Below are positions 17,401 to 24,079 of a stretch of DNA of 42,684 bases, piece after piece. The stretch covers positions 1 through 42,684 of IMG/VR virus record IMGVR_UViG_3300011440_000033, one strand, 5' to 3'. Within the stretch, counting starts at the first letter, position 1. Each line of letters begins with the position of its first letter. Origin of the DNA: a virus. Under the pieces are notes generated by a model. That model made no database searches. It worked only from the letters and a program-made list of their open reading frames with translations, and was not told the origin of the DNA. Position numbers and translations under genes: made by a program.

Positions 17401-18445
17401 CCCTGGCCGCTTCGACGGTACGGGCGACGGCCGCCTTGCCCGCCGCCATACGGCCGGGGTCGATCGCTTCGGCCTTGGTGATGCCGGGGGCAGCCCTCGG
17501 ACTGGAACGCTCGGCGGCGCTGAGCGCCCGTGCGGCTTCGTCACCGGCCGGGGTGAACCCGTCAGCGGCAGCTATGACCTGACCGGCCCGAGCGCCACGG
17601 GCAGCGCTTTCGATAGCCACACCCGGTCGAACCCTGTTGGCTGCGGCGATAGCCAAATCCGACCCGGTTCGGGCTGCGGTCTGGTACGGATGGGCGACAC
17701 GATTCAACGCCGAGGCAGCGCTCTCCAAACGACCGGCGGTACCAGTAGCGCCGGCACGAGCGGCGAGTCTGGATCCACCGGTCAGGGCGACTCTGCCAGC
17801 GCCGGCCACGATGGCCGTATTGCCTACGTCCTCCACCAGGGCGGGAAGCAGACCTCTCTCCGCCATCTTCTCGCCGAAGTCCTGCGGCCGGTAACCCTCG
17901 CCGATGATCTGCTCGGACAGGTCGGTGTAGCGCTCCCTCAACGAGGCGTCTTCACGCTGACCCTGCGGCCCCCCTCCGCCGCTCCGGCCAACAGCGCCCA
18001 GGTCGAAGTTGACGTCGGGCACAGCATTCTTGATCGTGCCCGAAAGCGAGTTAGCGATGCTCAGCCCGGCCTCGGGCAGCCTTGACCGCTGGCCGCCGGG
18101 CCAAGCCGATACGCCAACCTGAAAGGCGCCGGTGACGCCCGAGCCGATTTCCCTGAAGACCTGGCCGAGCCCCAACTTGAACCCGGTATCACGCTGCGAA
18201 CGAACCGGAGCGGGTTGCTTCAACTGGCCGCTGACCTTGCCTCTCGCTTCGGTGCCAGCCAGGCGGGACGGGGGCGCCGGCCGAGGAGCAGGAGCCGGCA
18301 CCTGCCTCGGGGCAACGGCCGGCCGAGCGGGAGCGGCCCTCGGCTTGGCGCTCAACCACGAGTACGACTTCGGGGCGACTCGGGCCGCCCGAGACCGGGC
18401 CATGAACTGGGCCAGGGCGGGGTTCAGGCGGACACCGGCGGGCAT
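11480..18445 (-). CDS. Giant 2321-aa polyvalent internal virion protein with HExxH motif
   Basis: By size and neighbourhood this is an internal (ejected) core protein of a short-tailed phage. The first 100 residues are basic and Pro/Ala-rich. A long helical region follows, with Arg/Glu coiled coils around 560-620. HEGAH at about 1490-1494 is a zinc-protease-type motif. The segment ITRLTSPWRTFVLTLSPRWY followed by NNLFGNTMLA (around 1900) is the conserved patch of phage large polyvalent proteins. The last 100 residues are a Lys/Ala/Glu coil ending PPIQYPVP. Likely jobs are forming the ejection conduit and delivering enzyme activity into the host. Polymerase motifs were not seen. A GTGTAAACG element is embedded at VYT near residue 1338. 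Confidence 0.85.
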   Translation of the reverse strand: MPAGVRLNPALAQFMARSRAARVAPKSYSWLSAKPRAAPARPAVAPRQVPAPAPRPAPPSRLAGTEARGKVSGQLKQPAPVRSQRDTGFKLGLGQVFREIGSGVTGAFQVGVSAWPGGQRSRLPEAGLSIANSLSGTIKNAVPDVNFDLGAVGRSGGGGPQGQREDASLRERYTDLSEQIIGEGYRPQDFGEKMAERGLLPALVEDVGNTAIVAGAGRVALTGGSRLAARAGATGTAGRLESAASALNRVAHPYQTAARTGSDLAIAAANRVRPGVAIESAARGARAGQVIAAADGFTPAGDEAARALSAAERSSPRAAPGITKAEAIDPGRMAAGKAAVARTVEAARAAVPDPETATLGSALANRPPAPWARAITSKLPDPVNRALAVAAPMVRRHRLKQVAADLGRNVRMAQRIAQSSRAVVDSRVAAEKIMAAVPELDRFAISRIVGEEISARLDGTDWFESVIRDGGSPEAAMALRGQARRGFVGLSQAVKDKLGPERLAALEQTLDAAAETWRMERQSNLQQLIAGRKGALGVEDAILETDAPLMTGRDLKRFNRARRDMRRAAELRRRVPDERLALDAKRVKLEGVIETRRGAAADLRRRLDEVSVRVSELHRPVPPGVRNMDRTVQAIIADFVENGGTTFDVGTGQVSYADAGYAVGGMVGGGRDLFDIPADAFAINAEALLKEVIRDNMEVWYHPDARLGLWGYTDDNGIARVAGDVSTTVENRELAILMGEARGQQALYDIAEGGDLTLSGNPDMQALARIYHNEAMKNPTSSPLLRVWREAADAAKEAGIGAQAADEVMQVWMNWDYGMHASKGTPLGTFFKNATVETGTNRPNAEFLAQTVLNLSVEEATSRALGTLSSKDVSDSLAWYYDSHDYVEALYRGKPMTLLNGTVRDSADVFYDLLAATSVMANPKQNLGRAMMAVANMSDFRKGQANAMAAAKALMKRLETTPPGRGPTPRGFATTELVAQRFVDIPELRALTESTSMIASPKQNVVDILTGTLRIDEATTADISRLPEAWTGTNKGLGDANLPREDVMRHLEAAGDPAAIEAYRQVAAMHTEILDKRGMVKAYQEAGYTPADAKRMAGLSRGADLARDTRTVLAEEARLRREVPAIHDAYEAAIMEYHGSKALAKLRSFRDNLARPAESTTVTLDTVMANLFGIDGTDWAGGGTYGMYAWDIREAAAKLSAQFGRDVRPHEVQALLWIFAKQEVGRQDWGRFLAHHDFALDEIAQGISEGRRIDDPLRDYWSEELDWSESAQRIRQERQVVQAKVRDYARHGEEVPGDLAAEYARLQSTDVASPIEDTVVTAMDRENIAALPEGDDVYTAENRFQVADDSKILGQKLDSYNIWQDVFAKIQEAVVRGDGAEATRLLNDYAAGWRSKLLGPSGGSMAVEGIRSMTEPSTSQALAAARLKSNRLRNVPPPNEVTSLPERGSIGELHQAFNEKLLGAMVMPKGKDARLVVRLFQDANLGTLTHEGAHLLRQLLPDADVARLHKVYPGLVDKGMTARKRLAEENFVGGLMGYLSSRGTLVSARGGLDNVFRKIAASLEQTYGPMLNSVLGEAPEPIRQFWDDMFAPPTEAGEMLRSPLAGQMPHPVETKRYRWETEFESMQRSRQLGEARQMRETLGVKIAHQQAMIRTLEKGQVRILDAMDGLTRSEAAAARLERGAQRSMATLDRHLVNRRPADAAWQPMYDAWHTLMEEARLDETGVIADMLQDVPKTFVEVIQLATERGFRPTHLKDVTWANAQGTLFGNLGLGKRGMENAVEAGTRKTRTGALVKQGAADRSIEALASAVAEVAHERQTNALIDHIEDSYARPIDANAVIPPGWVAWDPERTWMLTGTEASPTAIKEITGQSTKYIVPKEIKTALRSMSREYDHWAFRMITRLTSPWRTFVLTLSPRWYVNNLFGNTMLATAEGVRPRDWLSAWRKYRNGTMPQEIVGQSITSFEGGQGTILNRGVGSTARREGVRPAATELRARVTRLNEVVDEFSRTAVMDRAMRTGATREAALKRAYAALVDYGDLGPLERGFIRSVLPFYAWQKGMVKLIARFPADHTIATAVMMQLGVMHEELLKDQFAGQLPRAYEGLVLAGDQGYNTRSWNPFLDAGSLTTPHGIADAVNPFVEAMVRAMLGAPDGGFVDQYQMNATGGAMPETDPISDILETIRNVPLVRLGEQAITGQDVYGQDPGLKDALTRFMGAPRVYSEEELTAIRERVMKAQSRLNPKSDKQKAREEAAAKAARDKREAEAAKKRAEKAAGATDTPDEPASEPVRDPDTGQFTTQEELDAKAKARDRMPPIQYPVP

Positions 18446-18462
18446 GGCCCGAGGCTAGCCGG

Positions 18463-19224
18463 TTACGACCGGTAGACGAGGCCGCCGGCTCCGGTGGTCC
18501 GCTTCTTCGGCGCTCCGTACACAAGGCTGTACTGCCGGCTGCCGGTCGAGGGCGGGGCCGGCATACGAGCGGCCGCAGCACCACGCATAGCTTCGGCCGC
18601 TGCGATCTTGCTGGCAGTCTCACGAGCGTCAAGGTTCCTGGTCTGGTTGAGAAAGTCCTTACGAGCCTGCGAGGTTCCGCTACGACCCCCGCCCCCACGG
18701 CGACCGCCGCCTCCTCCGCCGCCTCCGCCCCCGCCGCCTCCGCCTCCGCCGCCTCCGGCCATAGCGTGAGCGAGGTCGTTCTCGTAACCCCACTCCGATT
18801 CGTACTGCTTCTGGTAGATGTCCTGGAGACGCTGGTCGAGCGCCGTTTCGGCCTGGCCAGCGGCGTTGCGCAGCATCCCGCCACGCTCGGACAGAGCGGC
18901 CTCTCGCATCTGGGTCATGAACGGATCGGTGCTAGCCGACTGCGCCGTGTTGGCCTGGAGCATCGCCTTCAACTGATCGACGCCGGTGTACTGCGTGCCC
19001 GGCCGCTGCTGCGACTGGGCGGCTGCGCTCGCCTGGTCGAGGGAAGCCAGGGCGGGCTGGTACGACTGCTGGAGCGCCGCCGGCATGGCGGCCTGAACCG
19101 CAGCCGAGCGATCGCCGGACGCTCGCAGGTCGGCCAGGGCGAGGGCCAACTGTCCCTGGATTCGGGAACGGGAAGCGCCGAGGCTATTGGCGAACTGCTG
19201 GTAATAGAGATCCGATGCGGCCAT
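18463..19224 (-). CDS. Internal virion-type protein with 18-residue polyglycine run
   Basis: 253 aa. The first 140 residues are Gln/Ala-rich helix (LGASRSRIQGQLALALADL; QPALASLDQASAAAQSQ). A pure glycine run then leads to a basic RRGGGGRSG hinge and a second helical part, ending GAGGLVYRS. The Gln/Ala-rich helical composition and place between the giant protein and the 231-aa protein fit a podovirus inner-core component. The polyglycine is encoded by an imperfect GGN run at 18712-18765. Confidence 0.75.
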   Translation of the reverse strand: MAASDLYYQQFANSLGASRSRIQGQLALALADLRASGDRSAAVQAAMPAALQQSYQPALASLDQASAAAQSQQRPGTQYTGVDQLKAMLQANTAQSASTDPFMTQMREAALSERGGMLRNAAGQAETALDQRLQDIYQKQYESEWGYENDLAHAMAGGGGGGGGGGGGGGGGGGRRGGGGRSGTSQARKDFLNQTRNLDARETASKIAAAEAMRGAAAARMPAPPSTGSRQYSLVYGAPKKRTTGAGGLVYRS

Positions 19225-19233
19225 GACCAGAGC

Positions 19234-19929
19234 CTAAACCAACATGCCGATCGAAGCGTACGTGCGCTGGCGGGTGAAGTCGTCCAACTTACGCTGCATC
19301 TGGGAGTTGAGGTCGAACGTCTGATTGGTGAACTGCTGTCCAGCCTGCTGCGTGGCCTTGTCGCCGGCCGTCCCGTAGAACTGCCCGGTAGCTCCGAGGG
19401 CGCCCTTCAACTGCGGCATCGTCTTCTGCTGGAACTGGTCGGTCAGCCGGCCGACCTGCATGCCGGTGTCCTGACGGGCCTGCTGTTCGCCGACGCCGAT
19501 CTCGGCGAGACGCTGGTGGATCTGAGACTGGCCCTGAATGCCGGGGACCTGAAACTCGTTGATCGTTCCGCCGAGACCCTCGTACTCCTTCACTCGGCCG
19601 AGCGACTGATCACGGGCGGTGCCGTACATGCCCTTAGCGTTGGGATCCTGCGTGACCTGGAACAGGCGATCGAACTCGTCGGCCTGCGCTTGCTGCTGCT
19701 GCTGTGCCACCCGGTACATGCCCTGCGCCCGCAGTGCGTCATTGGACGAATACAGGCTGGCGTTCGTGAGCATGTGGCTGAAGTCGGCGACCTTCTGCGC
19801 TGCCTGCTTGGCGGCCGTGTCGTACATGGCCTTGGCGTTGGGGTCGGCAGTCTGTGCCGCCAACTGAGCGAACTGCGCCTGCCGGGCGGCGTACCAATCT
19901 CGGGAGGTCGTGTAAACGTCAGCAGACAT
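19234..19929 (-). CDS. Internal virion-type protein, Gln/Ala-rich
   Basis: 231 aa. Mostly alpha-helical and Gln-rich (VAQQQQQAQADEFDRLFQ). A short motif recurs: DPNAKAMYDTA near 29 and DPNAKGMYGTA near 97, suggesting an internal duplication. It lies directly downstream of the connector gene, as core proteins do in short-tailed phages. A GTGTAAACG element overlaps codons 5-7 (VYT), only 10 bases inside the gene. Confidence 0.75.
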   Translation of the reverse strand: MSADVYTTSRDWYAARQAQFAQLAAQTADPNAKAMYDTAAKQAAQKVADFSHMLTNASLYSSNDALRAQGMYRVAQQQQQAQADEFDRLFQVTQDPNAKGMYGTARDQSLGRVKEYEGLGGTINEFQVPGIQGQSQIHQRLAEIGVGEQQARQDTGMQVGRLTDQFQQKTMPQLKGALGATGQFYGTAGDKATQQAGQQFTNQTFDLNSQMQRKLDDFTRQRTYASIGMLV

Positions 19930-19931
19930 GA

Positions 19932-20573
19932 TCAGTCATCGTACCAATCATCGACGATCTCATGATGCCCCTCGTGGCGGAAGGCGAGGATGAAGTCCAT
20001 CATCGACTTCACCTCCATCTGAAACATCTTGTCGAAGCGCTCGGCCTCCTTGGGGTTGCCGTCGTCGCCGTAGGCCAGGCTCAGCATGCCGTTGACGAGT
20101 AGCCGATGGAAAGGCTCCGGCCACACGGGTTCGCCCGTGGTCGCCAGGGCAGCCGGCGCCGAGACGTATTCGACCCGCAGGGAGGTGTTGACGTCGACCA
20201 TCGGGTACAACTCGATCGTGCCGGCCCGCAGCCGATAGGTCTCAGGGGCGCCTGTGCCGGCGCCGGCCGTCAGGTCGTAGGCGTGCCCCTGAACGATGCG
20301 GCCCTGGAGCGGGGTGAGGGCGTAGCCGTGGGTCAGGTCATAGACGTTGTGAACCTGGAGCGTGTCGGCCGGCAGGGCGATCGAACGGGTGTTCGCTAGC
20401 ACGGTGACCGTGTCGCTGGTGCCCTCCAACCACGGCCACAGCGGACTCCTGGCGTTGACCTCCTGGTACCTGGTGTTCAGGTACACCGACCACTCGGCGG
20501 CGGAAAGGATCTCGTTGGCTGTGTCCTTGAAACGAGACTCGGCCTCGTCCACAAGCTGGTCGTGGGTCGTCAC
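19932..20573 (-). CDS. Head-tail connector / tail tubular protein A-like (P22 gp4-like)
   Basis: 213 aa. A helical N-terminus (QLVDEAESRFKDTANEILSAAEWSVYLNTRYQEV), a WPWLEGTSDTVTVLANTRSIALP beta segment and a C-terminal helix form the pattern of the podovirus adaptor that docks under the portal. The GTG start lies 4 nt after the stop of the 504-aa nozzle-like gene, so the two are produced together. Assignment rests on fold-like layout and neighbours. Confidence 0.75.
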   Translation of the reverse strand: MTTHDQLVDEAESRFKDTANEILSAAEWSVYLNTRYQEVNARSPLWPWLEGTSDTVTVLANTRSIALPADTLQVHNVYDLTHGYALTPLQGRIVQGHAYDLTAGAGTGAPETYRLRAGTIELYPMVDVNTSLRVEYVSAPAALATTGEPVWPEPFHRLLVNGMLSLAYGDDGNPKEAERFDKMFQMEVKSMMDFILAFRHEGHHEIVDDWYDD

Positions 20574-20577
20574 AGGC

Positions 20578-22092
20578 TCAGCCTAGATTGCGGGCCGGGG
20601 CTAGTCCGATCCGAATGCGGTTGATAAGCGCAGCTTCGGTGTCCTCGCCGGACGTGTTCCAGGCCACGGTGATGTACTGGTGGGACGATCCCGAGTTAGG
20701 GAACTTGAACCGGTTGCGCTGTCGAAGGTTAGCGGTCTGATTGAGCACGGAACGGGCAACCGAGCCCCCGCCGTCCTGATTGAATCGAGTCACGGTAATG
20801 TCGTTGGCTGTGGCCGCTCGGGTCTCCCACCAAATTTCGACCTCCCGGATCCTGGCGTCGCCGCCCTCCCTGGTGGTGAACGGAGCGCTCGTCCACGAGC
20901 ACGAGGGTGCTCGGTCGGTGGCCGACGAGTCGTACATGCGGAAGCGCACCATCGTGGCGTCGGCAGCGTCCTCCAGGCTGGCCCCCCACACCGAGTTCGA
21001 GGAGTAGTCGGGCAGCCACAGGTCCTTGTTATCGCTGTCCGGCTGCGAGATCGTAAACCAGGCGCCAGTGACCATGTCCTTGACGAGGCCGCCGCCGACG
21101 AACAGGAAGTCCTTGGCGAAAGCGGTCATGGCGACGATCTTGCTCTCTGACGAACCCCCGGCGATACGCACGACGTGCGGCGACGAAATGGTCTCGCCGA
21201 GGTCCTGGAAGTTGCGGCCGTCCGTCAGATAGACCGACCCGAGTCCATCGACGAAGACCATGCCGCCCGGCGCCGGCTGCGGCTTCAACGGTCGAGGACC
21301 GGCGGGGTGGGTGCCGACGAGTTCCCGGACGACTGTATTCGGACTTGAAATGTCACCCTGAATAGAAACCCAAGAGGCTCCAGACTTTCCAATCAGAATG
21401 TCCGAGGGCTCCTGCGAAGACAGGGCGGTGATGTCAGCGCCAGGTCCACTCGGAGTGACGTCAAGGAAGTTCTCGGTGGACTCGATAGAGCCAACCTCGG
21501 AGTAGTAGAGCCGAGGCGTGTTGGCCTCGGAATACATCCAACGGCCCTGATTGACGATGAGTCCGGTAGGTTGCGCCGACTTCACGAGCGTCACGGCGCC
21601 GTTAGTGAAAGCGATCTTCCAGATCCCTCGGCCAGTGCTGGCGCTCGTGCCTCCGTAGTTCAGCGCCATGAGCATCCAGCGCACGCCGGCTGCGTCAATG
21701 AACGTCTCGAAGAACGCCTGAGTCCAGGTGTCGGCACCGGTGGTGTCGAAGGAATCGGCCAGGAGCGTCCACGAGGAAGCACCGGCCGTCTCGTCCATGC
21801 GGTAGAGCCGGACCTCGTTATCGCTGTCGTCGTACTTCACGACGTACATATCCCGCAGGCCGTTGATTACATGCTGGCCGATGCCGATGATCCGGTTGCC
21901 GGCCGAAAGGTCCAGGTTCGTGGTGGTCACAGAGATGTCGTCGTAGAACGGCCGCATGCCTCCGCCCTTCAAGGGGTAGGCATCGACCATCGCCTGGGCG
22001 GCGTTGTATGGCATCTGACTGCGGTTACGGGTCCACAGGCCGGGAGTGAAATCGGCGATCTCCAGCCACTCCAGGTGATCGGAGTTGGGCAT
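20578..22092 (-). CDS. Tail nozzle / tail tubular protein B-like
   Basis: 504 aa, beta-rich. It opens with HLEWLEIADFTPGLWTRNR and contains several propeller-like repeats (RWMYSEANTPRLYYSEVGS, GGMVFVDGLGSVYLTDGRN), typical of the hub/nozzle protein below the connector. The start MPNSDHLEW is fixed by a TAATG overlap with the preceding transglycosylase-like gene; a 65-residue extension is shadow sequence. It probably forms the lower tail tube through which the internal proteins and DNA pass. Confidence 0.8.
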   Translation of the reverse strand: MPNSDHLEWLEIADFTPGLWTRNRSQMPYNAAQAMVDAYPLKGGGMRPFYDDISVTTTNLDLSAGNRIIGIGQHVINGLRDMYVVKYDDSDNEVRLYRMDETAGASSWTLLADSFDTTGADTWTQAFFETFIDAAGVRWMLMALNYGGTSASTGRGIWKIAFTNGAVTLVKSAQPTGLIVNQGRWMYSEANTPRLYYSEVGSIESTENFLDVTPSGPGADITALSSQEPSDILIGKSGASWVSIQGDISSPNTVVRELVGTHPAGPRPLKPQPAPGGMVFVDGLGSVYLTDGRNFQDLGETISSPHVVRIAGGSSESKIVAMTAFAKDFLFVGGGLVKDMVTGAWFTISQPDSDNKDLWLPDYSSNSVWGASLEDAADATMVRFRMYDSSATDRAPSCSWTSAPFTTREGGDARIREVEIWWETRAATANDITVTRFNQDGGGSVARSVLNQTANLRQRNRFKFPNSGSSHQYITVAWNTSGEDTEAALINRIRIGLAPARNLG

Positions 22093-22580
22093 TAGAGTCC
22101 CCGCTGGTAGTCCACAGTGGCGTCCCAGACAGCCCGAGCAGCGGCGTCCATGAACTGTCGATGGGACCCGTTGAAGAAGGTCGTCCACAGCCGGTAGTCC
22201 GAGCCGCCGGCCGAAATCGACTTGGCGTAGACCGAGGAGCAGAGCATCTGGTCGGCGCAAGCTGTAGTGATCCTGGCCCGGTGCCACCAGTTGTTAATCT
22301 GCCAACCGCCCTCGTCGTACGACATATGGGCGGGCGAGTTGAGGTTGTAGACGAGGTTACGGGCGTTGTCGTCACCACGAGATTCCGCCCAAATCACAGC
22401 GACGCCAGTAACCGGGTCACGGAAGCCGACCCGAATAAGAACCCACGCCCATTCGTACATCGAGTGCCTCGTGACGTCGGGATCCGGGTGCGGCGGCCGG
22501 CCGCCGTCGTGGACAGGCGGAACGCAGGCGAGAGCCAGGAAGGCCAACAGGGCGAGCAGGACAGCGAGCAGTCGGCGCAT
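22092..22580 (-). CDS. Secreted lysozyme/SLT-like transglycosylase
   Basis: 162 aa. A classic signal sequence (MRRLLAVLLALLAFLALAC) ends in a lipobox-like LALAC. Next comes a lysozyme-fold signature, VAVIWAESRGDDNA with catalytic-type Glu66, and GGWQIN (91-96), equivalent to the GLMQI motif of SLT transglycosylases. Four Cys could form disulfides outside the cell. It would cut host peptidoglycan, either as a virion lysin or as an exported endolysin. A signal peptide on a gene in the tail block is unusual, and favours export from the infected cell. Confidence 0.78.
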   Translation of the reverse strand: MRRLLAVLLALLAFLALACVPPVHDGGRPPHPDPDVTRHSMYEWAWVLIRVGFRDPVTGVAVIWAESRGDDNARNLVYNLNSPAHMSYDEGGWQINNWWHRARITTACADQMLCSSVYAKSISAGGSDYRLWTTFFNGSHRQFMDAAARAVWDATVDYQRGL

Positions 22581-22589
22581 GCTCGGAGC

Positions 22590-23075
22590 CTAGCGCTTCA
22601 GGTCGGTGCGGTCTCTGGTGCCGGGCATACCACGGAAGATGTTAATTGGGTTGTTGCGGTCGTGGTCGAGGCGGAGGGCATGCTCGATCATCTCGGAGTT
22701 GACCTCTTGATACGCCTTGGCGGCTGCTGCCTCTAGGGCGGCGTTGTGTGTGTCGATACGATCCTCGACGCCAACATGGCGGGGGCGACCGGGATCCATG
22801 ACAACCAGATCGGAAATGACCTGCATGACCTCGTCCATCGACCAGGTGCCCACGATGGCATCGGTGCCATCCTCGTTGTGCCGCCAGACTTCCAGCCGGC
22901 GGGCTACGACGTCTCCCTTACGCACGTACTTCTTCTTCTGCTCGGAGTAACCCGAGCGGCCGGCGGTGACGACACCGAGTTGGACCGACAGGCGAGGGTC
23001 ACCAGGCCAGCCCGAGGTAGGTACACCTTCCCTCACGTCCTTGTCCAACTGACGGTACTCGGCTTCGACAGGCAT
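22590..23075 (-). CDS. Hypothetical structural-region protein
   Basis: 161 aa from MPVEAEYRQLDKDV (a start 2 codons upstream is possible; this ATG has better spacing to the G-rich ribosome site). It contains KKKYVRKGDVVARRLEVW, a compact beta segment, and a helical acidic C-terminal half ending GTRDRTDLKR. Not recognised. It follows two hairpins that separate it from the secreted pair, so it may begin a new transcript that runs into the tail genes. Confidence 0.75.
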   Translation of the reverse strand: MPVEAEYRQLDKDVREGVPTSGWPGDPRLSVQLGVVTAGRSGYSEQKKKYVRKGDVVARRLEVWRHNEDGTDAIVGTWSMDEVMQVISDLVVMDPGRPRHVGVEDRIDTHNAALEAAAAKAYQEVNSEMIEHALRLDHDRNNPINIFRGMPGTRDRTDLKR

Positions 23076-23100
23076 GAACATCCCCCCATCGTAGCGAGAA

Positions 23101-23124
23101 GGCCGGCCCCCGAAGGGACCGGCC
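23101..23124 (-). terminator. Strong UUCG-loop hairpin, probable minus-strand terminator
   Basis: On the minus strand a 10-bp stem GGCCGGTCCC/GGGGCCGGCC is capped by TTCG and followed by TTCTCG. The single irregular pair is a G-U wobble only in minus-strand RNA (C-A mismatch in plus RNA), and the UUCG tetraloop also forms only in that direction. Confidence 0.65.
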
Positions 23125-23161
23125 TAGCCGCTGACGGCGCTGGCACGATCTGCTCGCCTTA

Positions 23162-23191
23162 GCCCCTGCCTAACTTCGATCGGGCAGGGGC
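23162..23191 (-). terminator. 9-bp hairpin downstream of the secreted pair
   Basis: Arms GCCCCTGCC (23162-23170) and GGCAGGGGC (23183-23191) with a 12-nt loop, 11 bp after the stop of the minus-strand gene 23202-23564. With the UUCG hairpin it makes a tandem terminator-like block. The rest of the gap is featureless. Confidence 0.6.
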
Positions 23192-23201
23192 ACCGTCCCG
23201 T

Positions 23202-23564
23202 TCAGGGTCGGAGGGACCATCTCTTGGGTGGGCTGCCGTACCTCGGATACTGACAGTACGAGTGATTCACCCCAGAGGTATTGGATGTCCCGCTCCGGGA
23301 GTAGTTCAAACGCCAGGCGTTGACGCCTTCAACGGTGTACCTGAGGGAGCACAGCACGAGCACGTACGGCCACTGACCGATGAGGTGAATGGACGGCCCT
23401 TGGTAGACGACTCCGTTCACCAGGATCCACCGATAGCAGTCGTTTCTCGTGCAGGGCAAGTGGTTGTGGAGCGGCCCGCTGGCGCCGAAGCTGTGGGCTT
23501 CGGCCGGGGTTGCCCAGACCAAGGAACCCACCGAGACCAAGAGCGCCAAGAGGGCCGCTCGCAT
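23202..23564 (-). CDS. Secreted protein, distal paralogue of a tandem pair (mature N-terminal His)
   Basis: 120 aa. The signal peptide MRAALLALLVSVGSLVWA is followed by TPAEA and then HSFGASGPLHNHL, so cleavage after AEA would leave His24 as first residue. It shares with its upstream neighbour HSFGA-GP-H-HL, CYRWIL-NG, QGP--H--GQ, YVLV-CSL and a late Cys. Conserved are H24, H33, H35, H60 and four Cys (38, 43, 72 and one near 107), consistent with two disulfides and a metal site. The ATG is coupled to the paralogue by TGATG. Function unknown; see findings. Confidence 0.85.
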   Translation of the reverse strand: MRAALLALLVSVGSLVWATPAEAHSFGASGPLHNHLPCTRNDCYRWILVNGVVYQGPSIHLIGQWPYVLVLCSLRYTVEGVNAWRLNYSRSGTSNTSGVNHSYCQYPRYGSPPKRWSLRP

Positions 23565-23944
23565 CAGGGACGCTTAGGCCAGGCCGTGCCGTTGTAGACC
23601 GGGCTAATGCAGTACGGGTACTGATTGCCCGGCGAGCCGGACGAACCCCATGGATCAGGATTCCACGTCCATACGTAGGCGCTGCCGTTCCAGTCCTTCA
23701 GGCTGCACATCACCAAGACGTACCCGAGTTGCCCAGCGAAGTGATGCCAGGGACCCTGCATGATGGCCCCGTTCTGAAGGATCCACCGGTAACAGTTGCT
23801 ACTCGAACAGCCGGGGTTGGTGAGGTGAGTGTGGGGCGGACCCTGTGCCCCGAAGCTGTGTGCGGCTGCCGAGCCGCTTGTGCCGGCGACCGTGCCGGCG
23901 CTCAGGGTGAGGGCGGCAACCGCTGCCAGGATGAGACGCTTCAC
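23564..23944 (-). CDS. Secreted protein, proximal paralogue of a tandem pair (mature N-terminal His)
   Basis: 126 aa. The start is GTG at 23944 (MKRLILAAVAAL), chosen because GGAGG lies 5 nt upstream; a TTG four codons earlier overlaps that site. A signal peptide runs to GSAAA, giving mature His29 in HSFGAQGPPHTHL. Conserved positions are H29, H38, H40, H68 and four Cys (46, 51, 80 and one late). Trp/Tyr-rich (NGSAYVWTWNPDPWGSS). It lies between capsid-side genes and the hairpin pair. The products would act outside the infected cell or be loaded on the virion after export. No family recognised. Confidence 0.85.
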   Translation of the reverse strand: MKRLILAAVAALTLSAGTVAGTSGSAAAHSFGAQGPPHTHLTNPGCSSSNCYRWILQNGAIMQGPWHHFAGQLGYVLVMCSLKDWNGSAYVWTWNPDPWGSSGSPGNQYPYCISPVYNGTAWPKRP

Positions 23945-23992
23945 TTGGACCTCCAAGGTCGGGTTAGGTCGAGGGATCTCGACGCCCCCAGC

Positions 23993-24076
23993 CTAGCCAG
24001 CGAGCGCACCGAACACGCCCACCTTCCAAGCGATGAGAATGACGAGAACGATGACGAAGATCCACCAGCCGTTCAT
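23993..24076 (-). CDS. 27-aa single-pass membrane microprotein
   Basis: MNGWWIFVIVLVILIAWKVG followed by VFGALAG: one hydrophobic helix after a short polar start. The ATG lies 4 nt after the capsid TGA, allowing re-initiation; the ribosome site is weak. The hydrophobicity is unlikely to be chance. The immediate neighbour is the secreted pair. Function unknown. Confidence 0.55.
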   Translation of the reverse strand: MNGWWIFVIVLVILIAWKVGVFGALAG

Positions 24077-24079
24077 GGC

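Noticed and set aside
14573-17582. Long plus-strand open frames opposite the giant virion protein
   Set aside because: Composition mirrors the minus gene's codon pattern and no start signals are present.
11480-18445. Virion RNA polymerase (N4-type) in the giant protein
   Set aside because: No recognisable polymerase motifs were seen; only size and position are similar.
23202-23944. Direct assignment of the secreted pair as lytic polysaccharide monooxygenases
   Set aside because: Only the N-terminal His feature is shared; length and surrounding motifs do not match known families. Kept as a hypothesis, not a call.
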